From contig DASRRH010000025.1 in NCBI GenBank assembly GCA_035695825.1, forward strand, positions 21,136 to 85,135: a DNA stretch of 64,000 bases. The letters are read 5' to 3'. The DNA comes from JAKEFM01 sp035695825. Its GTDB lineage: Bacteria > Planctomycetota > UBA1135 > JAKEFM01. Position numbers and translations under genes: made by a program. A model generated the notes under the pieces. It made no database searches. It saw only the letters and a program-made list of their open reading frames with translations, and was not told where the DNA came from. This document shows positions 17,186 through 24,863 of the stretch, in pieces; the first letter of the stretch is position 1; the number at the start of each line of letters is the position of its first letter.

Positions 17186-17782
17186 GTGGGCGAAAGGGAG
17201 CTGTTCCCGTGGGATCCGGGACCTCGAGGGTCGCGGGACGCGAACTCTTGGCTCGAGGCCGCGAAGCGAATCGTCGCCTCGGTCGTCGCGCAGGGGCTTC
17301 GGCGAGAGCAGGACCGGGAGGCGGTCTTCGACCAGGTCATGGGGGAGATCCTCGCGTGCCTTTCCGCCGGGTCTTGTCCCGACCCGCGGACGGGCGGGCA
17401 CTTCCTGTCCTGGGTCTACTGGCGCGCCCGATGGCGTCGCGCGGACCGCTTGCGGAGGGACCAGGTCCGACGCCGCCGCGTCGTGCCGCTCGAAAGGGCC
17501 CCAGGCGAGGCGCTCGTCGCTCCAGAAGTCGAGTACGTGTCCTTTCTGCGTGGTCTCGATCTTTCCTTCCTGCAGAGGTGGATCGATCACCTGCCGAACG
17601 AGGGCTGGAAGGCCGAGCTCCACATGTCCTACTTCGAGAGGCTGACGAGCCAGGAGATCGGGAAGAGGCTCGGCATCCCGCCCGGGACGGTCCGCGCCGA
17701 CCTCAGCCATGCGCGCGCCGAGCTCAGACGTCTGTACCGGCGGGAATTGCGCCGGCTTCTCGACGGGGAGAGCCCAGACTAG
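17186..17782 (+). CDS. ECF-type RNA polymerase sigma factor
   Basis: The 198-residue protein has sigma-70 region 2-like helices (about 25-95, with QDREAVFDQVMGEIL and the SWVYWRARWRRADRLRRD segment). Region 4 is an HTH (about 150-190) with LTSQEIGKRLGIPPGTVRADLSHARAELRR written here as two parts, LTSQEIGKRLG and TVRADLSHARAELRR. GTG at 17186 is preferred because GGGAGG lies 8 bases upstream. No anti-sigma gene is adjacent. It points at the secreted FG-GAP array on the other strand, ending 23 bases from it. Control of that array is possible but unsupported. Confidence 0.85.
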   Translation: MGERELFPWDPGPRGSRDANSWLEAAKRIVASVVAQGLRREQDREAVFDQVMGEILACLSAGSCPDPRTGGHFLSWVYWRARWRRADRLRRDQVRRRRVVPLERAPGEALVAPEVEYVSFLRGLDLSFLQRWIDHLPNEGWKAELHMSYFERLTSQEIGKRLGIPPGTVRADLSHARAELRRLYRRELRRLLDGESPD

Positions 17783-17784
17783 AC

Positions 17785-17801
17785 GCGCGGCTACGCCGCG
17801 C
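17785..17801. terminator. Hairpin between convergent genes
   Basis: A perfect 7-bp stem, GCGCGGC-TAC-GCCGCGC, fills the 23-base gap between the sigma factor stop and the FG-GAP gene stop. Its position suggests a bidirectional terminator, but neither side has a T-tract. Confidence 0.45.
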
Positions 17802-17805
17802 ACCT

Positions 17806-19485
17806 CTACTGGATCAGCACCTGCACCCGGTTCAGGACGACGCCGATCGGGACGGCCTGGCCCGGCTCGAGCGTCGCCCCGGTCGCGTAGACCGTGACCC
17901 CGCTGAGCGCGGGGATCGGAGGAATCGGGACGGTAAGCGTCGCGGCGCCGGTCGGCCCGAGCGTCCCGGCGAGCGCCGCGGCGGAGTCAAAGAAGAGGGC
18001 ATCCGGGGTGACGGGCACGAAGAACGGGCCGAGCATGAAGCCGTTCGTCCCTGTCGAGAGGGCGAGGCGAAACGGCCGGTTCGCGCGGGACGGAGTGTTC
18101 ACCTCGAAGACTGCGGAGCCTCCCGGCGCGAGATTCCCGGTCACCCGGAGGTTCGTCCAGGTGAACGCTCGAAACTGCCCGACGTAGGGGCCGGTCACCG
18201 TCGGGACCGTTGTTCCGATGTCCTCCTTCCCGTCCCCGTTCACGTCGCCGAGGACGGCCGGGTACATCGGGTTCACGCCGGTGAACACGGTCGTTGCCTG
18301 GTACGCGACCGTGGCATCGGCTCCGGAGAGCACGGTCAGCCAGTTGGTTCCCGCCCAGGGGCCAGACTCCGTGCCCGTCGTGGCGACGAGCAGGTCGGGG
18401 ATCCCGTCCCCGGTCGCGTCCTCGAGCCGGTCGATGTCCCACATCCCGCCGAGCCCGTTCACGGAGAAGAGTACGGCGCCCGTCGCTCCCGAGTGGAAGC
18501 GTATCGTCGAACCGGTCGCCGGGAGCGGCGTCGTGCAGCAGTAGGAGTCCACGACGACGTATTCGGCGTGACCATCCCCGTCGGTGTCGCCGAGGATCTG
18601 GACGCTCTGGCCCCTCCAGACGTTGGCCGTCGTCGCGAAGTGTTCGCGGATCATCGAGCCGGTGAGGCCCGAGTAGACCCTCGCGGCTCCCGCGTTGTAG
18701 GCGGCCGTCGGGGGGTAGTAGGTGTACTGGGCGCCGACGATGAAGTCAGGGAATCCGTCTCCGTCCACGTCCCCGCCACCCGCGGCGATGTTCCCGAACA
18801 ACTGGTTGCTATGCCATCCTGTGTAGGAGTAGAGCTCCGTGAGACCTATCCCGGAGAGAATCCGGACCTTGCCGGTGCACCCATTCCAGCATGGCGCCCC
18901 GATCAGGACCTCCTCGGCGCCATCCCCGTCGAGGTCCCCCACGTTCTCCACGGGCACCCCGAAGTTGCCGCCGGAGCCGTCGGTCGGAGCGAGAACCGTG
19001 AGAGGGATACCCTGGGGGAAGGATCGGACTTCCGCGCGTCCTCCGTGTAGAACGGGCGTGCACGAAATCGCCTGCCAAGCTCCTGCCACGACCTCCTGGC
19101 GCACTCCGTCTCCATTGAGGTCAAGCGCGGCACCGTACCTTCCGTATAGCTCCCCCTCATTGAAGACGAAGGGGCAGCCGGCCGTCTGCTGCGGCATCCC
19201 CACCCATTCCTGCCGAATCTGGCCGCTCCTTCCCTCCATGATCCGTAGCCACCCGGGCGCCGGATTCCCGGTGTTCGTCCCGCCGTGGATCGCGTACTCC
19301 GCGTAGCCGTCGCCGTCGAGGTCGGCCAGGCGGTACGTACGGATGATGGGATCGAAACCCGGGCCTGCGGAGACCCAGAGGTAGGACGCCGCCGTGAAAA
19401 GGTCCTGCCCCGAGGAGGAGCCCGGGGCAGGAGCCATGGCCGCGGCGAAGAGCGCCCCGAAGGGAGTCAGGAGGGGTCGATTCAT
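17806..19485 (-). CDS. Secreted FG-GAP/integrin-alpha-like propeller protein, copy 1
   Basis: The 559-residue protein has an N-terminal signal segment (about 4-22, ending near the GSSSGQ stretch). Seven FG-GAP blades follow, each with a calcium-loop motif such as DLDGDGYAEYAIHGG, DLNGDG, DVDGDGFPDFIVGAQ, DTDGDGHAEY, DATGDGIPDLLVAT and DVNGDGKEDIG. The last 110 residues form a beta-rich domain with FFVPVTPDALFF and GAATLTVPIPP, shared with its three paralogs and recalling planctomycete secreted-protein tails. Cysteine pairs (PCWNGC, SYCC) suggest an oxidising location. ATG at 19485 begins the signal peptide. It is the last of four tandem copies and is closest to copy 4. Confidence 0.88.
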   Translation of the reverse strand: MNRPLLTPFGALFAAAMAPAPGSSSGQDLFTAASYLWVSAGPGFDPIIRTYRLADLDGDGYAEYAIHGGTNTGNPAPGWLRIMEGRSGQIRQEWVGMPQQTAGCPFVFNEGELYGRYGAALDLNGDGVRQEVVAGAWQAISCTPVLHGGRAEVRSFPQGIPLTVLAPTDGSGGNFGVPVENVGDLDGDGAEEVLIGAPCWNGCTGKVRILSGIGLTELYSYTGWHSNQLFGNIAAGGGDVDGDGFPDFIVGAQYTYYPPTAAYNAGAARVYSGLTGSMIREHFATTANVWRGQSVQILGDTDGDGHAEYVVVDSYCCTTPLPATGSTIRFHSGATGAVLFSVNGLGGMWDIDRLEDATGDGIPDLLVATTGTESGPWAGTNWLTVLSGADATVAYQATTVFTGVNPMYPAVLGDVNGDGKEDIGTTVPTVTGPYVGQFRAFTWTNLRVTGNLAPGGSAVFEVNTPSRANRPFRLALSTGTNGFMLGPFFVPVTPDALFFDSAAALAGTLGPTGAATLTVPIPPIPALSGVTVYATGATLEPGQAVPIGVVLNRVQVLIQ

Positions 19486-19498
19486 GCGGGCTGCCCGA

Positions 19499-19600
19499 TC
19501 AGTTCGGTCTCTCGTAGCACGTGCAATCGCCCCGGTCACCTGAGAGATCCCCGTTCGGACCGTTCAAGCTGAGGTCCATCACGCATGCGGACCCCTCGAG
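19499..19600 (-). pseudogene. Remnant of a beta-helix gene 3' end
   Basis: Directly before copy 1, 34 codons read as a decayed copy of the C-terminus of the beta-helix protein at 24864-26975. Both end in the same CYERPN-stop, and both have a GPNG core 18 residues before the end, preceded by an LEG motif. At DNA level the two stretches share runs such as GTTCGGTCTCTCGTAGCACG (plus-strand reading). The intact gene sits in the same place relative to copy 4, so a block containing the helix-gene tail and an FG-GAP gene was duplicated. No start or upstream body remains. Confidence 0.8.
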
Positions 19601-19621
19601 ACCCCGTCGCGGCGGGTGTTC

Positions 19622-21301
19622 CTATTGGATCTGGACGGTGACCCTGTTCAGGACAACGCCGATCGGGATGGCCTGACCCGGCTCGAGGACCGCCCCCGTC
19701 GCGTAGAGGGTGAGGCCGATCAGGGTCGGACTCGGAGGGATCGGAATGGCGAGGCTCCCCGACCCCGTCGCGTCGAGCGTCCCCGCGAGTGCCGCCGCCG
19801 TGCCGAAGAAGAGGTTGTCCGGCGTCACCGGCACGTGGAAGGGCCCGAGCATGAAGCCGCCGGCACCCATCGAGAGCCCGAGCCGGAAGGGGCGGTTCGG
19901 GCGCGAGGGCGTCTTCACCTCGAAGGTCGCTGAGCCGCCCGGGACGAGCGAACCGGTGACGCGGAGGTTCGTCCAGGTGAAGGCACGGAACTGACCGAGG
20001 TACGAACCGTTGAGGGTCAGGAGGACGGTCCCGATGTCCTCCTCTCCGTCTCCGTTTACGTCGCCGAGAACGGCAGGATACATCGGGTTGGCACCACCGG
20101 TGTTAACCGTCGTGACCTGGTACGCGACCGCCCCATTCGCTCCGGAGAGCACCGTGAGCCAGTTCGTCCCGGACCAGGGGCCCGATTCCGTCCCCGTCGT
20201 GGCGACGAGCAGGTCGGGGATCCCGTCCCCGGTCACGTCCTCGAGTCGGTCGATGTCCCACATCCCGCCGAGCCCGTTCACCGAGAAGAGCACGGCGCCC
20301 GTCGCTCCCGAGTGGCACCGGATCGTCGAGCCCGTCGGGGGCAGTGGGGTCGTGCAGCAGTAGGAGTCCACGATCGCGTACTCCGCCTTCCCGTCGCCGT
20401 CGACGTCTCCCAGGATCTGGACGCTCTGGCCCCTCCAGGTGTTTTCCACGGTGGAGAAGTGCTCCCGGATCATCGTTCCGGTGAGGCCCGAGTAGACCCT
20501 CGCAGCTCCCGCGTTGTAGGCGGCAGTGGGGGGATAGTACGTGTATTGGGCGCCGACGATGAAGTCAGGGGATCCATCCCCGTCGACGTCCCCTCCACCC
20601 GCGGCAATGTTTCCGAAGAGCTGCCCCGCGTGCCAGCCCGTGTAGGAATAGAGTTCGGTGAGACCCATCCCCGAGAGGATCCGGACCTTCCCCGTGTTTC
20701 CGCTCCAGGAAGGTGCTCCGATCAGGACCTCCTCGGTTCCGTCCCCATTGAGGTCCCCGACGTTCTCGACCGGGACGCCGAAGTTCCCGCTGTCGGGCGG
20801 GGTGAGCGAAAGGAGCGGAACGCCTTGAGGAAAGGAGCGGAGCTCCGCCCTCCCGATCTGCAACGGGAGCGCGATGCAGTAGGTGATCGCGTTCCACGAA
20901 CCGGCGACGACCTCTTGGCGGAGCCCGTCTCCGTTCAGATCCAGAGCCGCCCCGTACCTTCCGAAGTACTCTCCGGTTGGCACCTGGAAAAAGCAGTTCG
21001 TGGGCTGAGGGTTGCCGAGCCACTCCTGGCGAACGAGGCCGTTCCGCCCGTCCATGATCCGCACCCATCCGGGCGCGAGAATCCCGGTGTTCGTCCCACC
21101 GTGGATCGCGTACTCGGCGTAGCCGTCGCCGTCGAGGTCGGCGAGGCGGTAGGTGCGGATGATCGGGTCGAAGCCCGGACCCGCGGTCACCCATAGGTAG
21201 GACGCCGGGGTGAAGAGATCCTGCCCCGAGGAGGAGCCCGGGGCAGGAGCCATCGCGGCGACGATGAGCACTGCCAGGGCGATCCGAACACTCGGCGTCA
21301 T
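19622..21301 (-). CDS. Secreted FG-GAP propeller protein, copy 2
   Basis: This 559-residue paralog has the same plan as copy 1: a signal segment (about 5-22), seven FG-GAP blades with DxDGDG calcium loops, and the shared C-terminal domain (about 450-559). It differs by carrying one altered cysteine pair: the PCWNGC of copies 1, 3 and 4 is PSWSGN here. The ATG at 21301 begins MTPSVRIALAV, like copy 3. The 92-base leader is nearly identical to that of copy 3, so copies 2 and 3 are the most recent duplicates. The long frame upstream of the ATG is antisense to copy 3 and not coding. Confidence 0.88.
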   Translation of the reverse strand: MTPSVRIALAVLIVAAMAPAPGSSSGQDLFTPASYLWVTAGPGFDPIIRTYRLADLDGDGYAEYAIHGGTNTGILAPGWVRIMDGRNGLVRQEWLGNPQPTNCFFQVPTGEYFGRYGAALDLNGDGLRQEVVAGSWNAITYCIALPLQIGRAELRSFPQGVPLLSLTPPDSGNFGVPVENVGDLNGDGTEEVLIGAPSWSGNTGKVRILSGMGLTELYSYTGWHAGQLFGNIAAGGGDVDGDGSPDFIVGAQYTYYPPTAAYNAGAARVYSGLTGTMIREHFSTVENTWRGQSVQILGDVDGDGKAEYAIVDSYCCTTPLPPTGSTIRCHSGATGAVLFSVNGLGGMWDIDRLEDVTGDGIPDLLVATTGTESGPWSGTNWLTVLSGANGAVAYQVTTVNTGGANPMYPAVLGDVNGDGEEDIGTVLLTLNGSYLGQFRAFTWTNLRVTGSLVPGGSATFEVKTPSRPNRPFRLGLSMGAGGFMLGPFHVPVTPDNLFFGTAAALAGTLDATGSGSLAIPIPPSPTLIGLTLYATGAVLEPGQAIPIGVVLNRVTVQIQ

Positions 21302-21393
21302 CCTGATGCCTCGACCCTCGTGGCCTGCGCGGCTCGATTCGCGCTCGTCGGCGAAGAAGACCCGGGATCGTTCGCTCCTCGCCAGGAAACCTC

Positions 21394-23079
21394 CTACTGG
21401 ATGAGCACCGTGACCCTGTTCAGGACGACGCCGATCGGGACGGCCAGACCCGGCTCGAGGACCGCCCCCGTCGCGTAGAGGGTGAGTCCAGTCAGCGAGG
21501 GGGTCGGGGGAATCGGCAAGGTGAGGCTTCCAGCCCCCGTCGAATCGAGCGTCCCCGCGAGCGCCGCCCCCGTGCCGAAGAAGAGGTTGTCCGGCGTGAC
21601 CGGCACGTGGAAGGGCCCCAGCATGAAGCCGCCGGCGCCCATCGAGAGCCCGAGGCGGAAGGGGCGATTCGGACGCGACGGCGTCTTCACCTCGAAGGTC
21701 GCCGATCCGCCCGGAACGAGCGAGCCGGTCACCCGGAGATTCGTCCAGGTGTAGGCCCGGAATTCGCCTAGGTAGCCGTTGTTTACGGTTCCGGGGAGGA
21801 CAGCCCCGAAATCTTCCATCCCGTCCCCATTCAGGTCCCCGAGGACCGCCGAGTAGATGAGGAGGGGATAAACGCCTGCGGACGTCGTGGTCACTTGGTG
21901 AGCGACGGAGCCGTTCGCCCCCGAGAGAACCGTCAGCCATCCCAACCCCGCCCACGGCCCGAATTCCGTCCCCGTCGTGGCGACGAGCAGGTCGGGGATC
22001 CCGTCTCCGGTCACGTCCTCGAGCCGATCTATGTCCCAAATCCCGCCGAGCCCGTTCACGGAGAAGAGCACGGCACCCGTCGCCCCCGAGTAGAACCGGA
22101 TGAACGAGCCCGAGGCCGGCAGGGGCGTCGTGCAGCAGTACGAATCGACGATCACGTACTCGGCGTGAGCGTCTCCGTCGATATCCCCGAGGATCTGGAC
22201 GCTCTGGCCTCTCCAGGTGTTCTCGACCGTTGCGAAATGCTCGCGGATCATCGAGCCGGTCGACCCGGAGTAGACCCTGGCGGTGCCCGCGTTGTACGCG
22301 GCCGTAGGGGGGTAGTACGTGTACTGAGCCCCGAGGATGAAATCGGGGACCCCGTCTGCATCCACGTCTCCGCCTCCGGCGGCGATGTTCCCGAAGAGCT
22401 GCTGCGTGTGCCAACCGGGGTAGGAGTAGAGCTCCGTGAGACTCATCCCCGAGAGGATCCGGACCTTGCCGGTGCACCCGTTCCAGCACGGCGCACCGAT
22501 CAGCACCTCGTCGGCGCCGTCCCCGTCGAGATCCCCCACGTTCTCGACAGGAACGCCGAAGTTCCCGCTGTCGGCGGGAGTCAGCGAGAGGAGAGGGATT
22601 CCCTGGGGAAACGAACGGAGTTCGGCCCTGCCGACCTGGAGGGGGAGAGAGGCGCAGTAGATGATGCTGTTCCATGACCCGAGGACGACCTCCTGCCGGA
22701 GCCCGTCCCCGTTCAGGTCCAGCCCCGCCCCGTACCTCCCGAAATACTCCCCGGTCGGCACCTGAAAGAAGCAGTTCGTCGGCTGGGGTCCACCCCCCCA
22801 CTCCTGTCGGACGAGGCCGCTCCGTCCGTCCATGATCCGCACCCATCCGGGTGCCACATTCACCTCGCTCATCCCGCCATGGATGGGGTACTCCGCGTAG
22901 CCGTCGCCGTCGAGGTCGGAGAGTCGGTACGTGCGGATGATGGGTTCGAAGCCGGGCCCGGCGGTTCGCCAGAGGTGAGTCGCTGGGGTGAAGAGGTCCT
23001 GCCCCGGGGAGGACCCCGGGGCGGGGGGCGTCGCGGCGACGATGAACGCCTCCAAGGCGATCCGAACCCTCGCCGTCAT
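21394..23079 (-). CDS. Secreted FG-GAP propeller protein, copy 3
   Basis: The 561-residue protein shows the same signal segment, seven FG-GAP blades and C-terminal domain as its neighbours. It is two residues longer than copy 2 because of small insertions in the sixth blade region (around VYPLLIYSAVLGDLNGDG). The cysteine pair PCWNGC and the SYCC motif are present. ATG at 23079 begins MTARVRIALEA. A stop-to-start gap of 94 bases separates it from copy 4, and this gap is homologous to the gap before copy 2. It is expected to be exported and calcium-stabilised; ligand unknown. Confidence 0.88.
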   Translation of the reverse strand: MTARVRIALEAFIVAATPPAPGSSPGQDLFTPATHLWRTAGPGFEPIIRTYRLSDLDGDGYAEYPIHGGMSEVNVAPGWVRIMDGRSGLVRQEWGGGPQPTNCFFQVPTGEYFGRYGAGLDLNGDGLRQEVVLGSWNSIIYCASLPLQVGRAELRSFPQGIPLLSLTPADSGNFGVPVENVGDLDGDGADEVLIGAPCWNGCTGKVRILSGMSLTELYSYPGWHTQQLFGNIAAGGGDVDADGVPDFILGAQYTYYPPTAAYNAGTARVYSGSTGSMIREHFATVENTWRGQSVQILGDIDGDAHAEYVIVDSYCCTTPLPASGSFIRFYSGATGAVLFSVNGLGGIWDIDRLEDVTGDGIPDLLVATTGTEFGPWAGLGWLTVLSGANGSVAHQVTTTSAGVYPLLIYSAVLGDLNGDGMEDFGAVLPGTVNNGYLGEFRAYTWTNLRVTGSLVPGGSATFEVKTPSRPNRPFRLGLSMGAGGFMLGPFHVPVTPDNLFFGTGAALAGTLDSTGAGSLTLPIPPTPSLTGLTLYATGAVLEPGLAVPIGVVLNRVTVLIQ

Positions 23080-23173
23080 CCTGATGCCTCGAGCGTCGCC
23101 GCCTGCGCGGCCCGATTCGCGCACTCGTTGTCGAAGAAGGCCCGGAATCGTTCGCTCCTCGTCAGGAAACCTC

Positions 23174-24850
23174 CTACTGGATGAGGACCGTGACCCTGTT
23201 CAGGACGACGCCGATCGGGACGGCCTGGCCCGGCTCGAGCGTCGCCCCGGTCGCGTAGATAGTGAGCCCGCTGAGCGCGGGGATCGGAGGAATCGGGACG
23301 GTAAGCGTCGCGGCGCCGGTCGGCCCGAGCGTCCCGGCGAGCGCCGCGGCGGAGTCGAAAAAGAGGGAGTCCGGAGTGACGGGCACGAAGCACGGGCCGA
23401 GCATGAAGCCGTTCGTCCCTGTCGAGAGGGCGAGGCGGAACGGCCGGTTCGCGCGGGACGGAGTGTTCACCTCGAAGACGGCGGAGCCTCCCGGCGCGAG
23501 ATTCCCGGTCACTCGGAGGTTCGTCCAGGTGAACGCTCGAAACTGCCCGACGTAGGGGCCGGTCACCGACAGGATCGTCGTGCCGATGTCCTCCGTCCCG
23601 TCCCCGTTCACGTCGCCAAGGACCGCTGGGTACATCGGGTTCACGCCGGTGAACACGGTCGTCGCCTGGTACGCGACCGTGGCATCGGCCCCGGAGAGTA
23701 CCGTCAACCAGTTCGTTCCCGCCCAGGGCCCGAACTCCGTCCCCGTCGTGGCGACGAGCAGGTCGGGGATCCCGTCTCCGGTCGCGTCCTTGAGCCGGTC
23801 GATGTCCCACATCCCGCCGAGTCCGTTCACTGAGAAGAGCACGGCCCCCGTCGCTCCGGAGTGAAAGCGGATCGTCGAGCCCGTCGCAGGCAGCGGTGTC
23901 GTGCAGCAGTAGGAATCGACGATGACGTACTCCGCCTTGCCGTCGCCGTCGACGTCGCCGAGGATTTGCACGCTCTGGCCCCTCCAGACGTTCGCGGTCG
24001 TCGCGTAGTGCTCGCGGATCATCGAGCCGGACGATCCGGAGTAGACCCTCGCGGCTCCCGCGTTGTAGGCGGCCGTCGGGGGGTAGTAGCTGTACTGGGC
24101 GCCGAGGATGAAGTCGGGGAACCCGTCTCCATCCACGTCCCCGCCGCCCGCTGCACGGTTTCCGAAGAGCTGCTGGGAGTGCCATCCGGTGTAGGAGTAG
24201 AGCTCCGTGAGACCCATCCCGGAGAGGATTCGGACCTTGCCGGTGCACCCATTCCAGCACGGCGCTCCGATCAGGACCTCCTCGGCGCCGTCCCCGTCGA
24301 GGTCTCCCACGTTTTCGACGGGAACGCCGAAGTTCCCGCTGTCGGCCGGAGTCAGCGGGAGGAGAGGGATCCCCTGAGGAAACGAACGGAGCTCGGCCCT
24401 TCCGATCTGGAGCGGGAGACTGGCGCAGTAGATGATGGAGTTCCATGAGCCGAGGACGACCTCCTGGCGGAGTCCGTCCCCGTTCAGGTCCAGCGCGGTC
24501 CCGTACCTCCCGTAGTACTCTCCCGTCGTCACCTGATAAAAACAGTTCGTCGGCTGGGGGCTACCCACCCACTCCTGGCGGACTGCTCCGTTCCGCCCGT
24601 CCATGATCCGGATCCATCCAGGCGCGAGATTCGCTTCGTTCGTCCCGCCATGGATCGCGTACTCCGCGTAGCCGTCGCCGTCGAGGTCGGCGAGGCGGTA
24701 CGTGCGGATGATCGGGTCGAAGCCCGGACCCGCGGTCACCCATAGGTAGGACGCCGGGGTGAAGAGATCCTGCCCCGGGGAGGACCCCGGGGCAGGAGCC
24801 ACGGCCGCAGCGAGGATAACAGCGAGGAGGGTGAGGAGGGGTCGCATCAT
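23174..24850 (-). CDS. Secreted FG-GAP propeller protein, copy 4
   Basis: The 558-residue protein begins MMRPLLTLLAVILAAAVAP, a clear signal peptide, with AGGAGG five bases before the ATG. Seven FG-GAP blades and the C-terminal domain follow as in copies 1-3. The C-terminal third is almost identical to copy 1, while the N-terminal and middle parts resemble copy 3 more, which suggests gene conversion within the array. It starts 13 bases after the stop of the beta-helix gene, its ribosome site lying in that gap, so the two are co-transcribed. It is probably the ancestral member of the array. Confidence 0.9.
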   Translation of the reverse strand: MMRPLLTLLAVILAAAVAPAPGSSPGQDLFTPASYLWVTAGPGFDPIIRTYRLADLDGDGYAEYAIHGGTNEANLAPGWIRIMDGRNGAVRQEWVGSPQPTNCFYQVTTGEYYGRYGTALDLNGDGLRQEVVLGSWNSIIYCASLPLQIGRAELRSFPQGIPLLPLTPADSGNFGVPVENVGDLDGDGAEEVLIGAPCWNGCTGKVRILSGMGLTELYSYTGWHSQQLFGNRAAGGGDVDGDGFPDFILGAQYSYYPPTAAYNAGAARVYSGSSGSMIREHYATTANVWRGQSVQILGDVDGDGKAEYVIVDSYCCTTPLPATGSTIRFHSGATGAVLFSVNGLGGMWDIDRLKDATGDGIPDLLVATTGTEFGPWAGTNWLTVLSGADATVAYQATTVFTGVNPMYPAVLGDVNGDGTEDIGTTILSVTGPYVGQFRAFTWTNLRVTGNLAPGGSAVFEVNTPSRANRPFRLALSTGTNGFMLGPCFVPVTPDSLFFDSAAALAGTLGPTGAATLTVPIPPIPALSGLTIYATGATLEPGQAVPIGVVLNRVTVLIQ

Positions 24851-24863
24851 CCGGGCCTCCTGT

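Larger units (their letters stand above)
17806..24850 (-). repeat. Tandem duplication of four FG-GAP genes
   Basis: Four direct copies of about 1.7-1.8 kb share gene body and, in part, leader sequence. Copies 2 and 3 share a homologous leader of about 92 bases. Copies 1 and 4 share a different leader derived from the beta-helix gene tail. Long identical stretches such as the SYCC/TTPLP region occur in all four. Confidence 0.85.
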
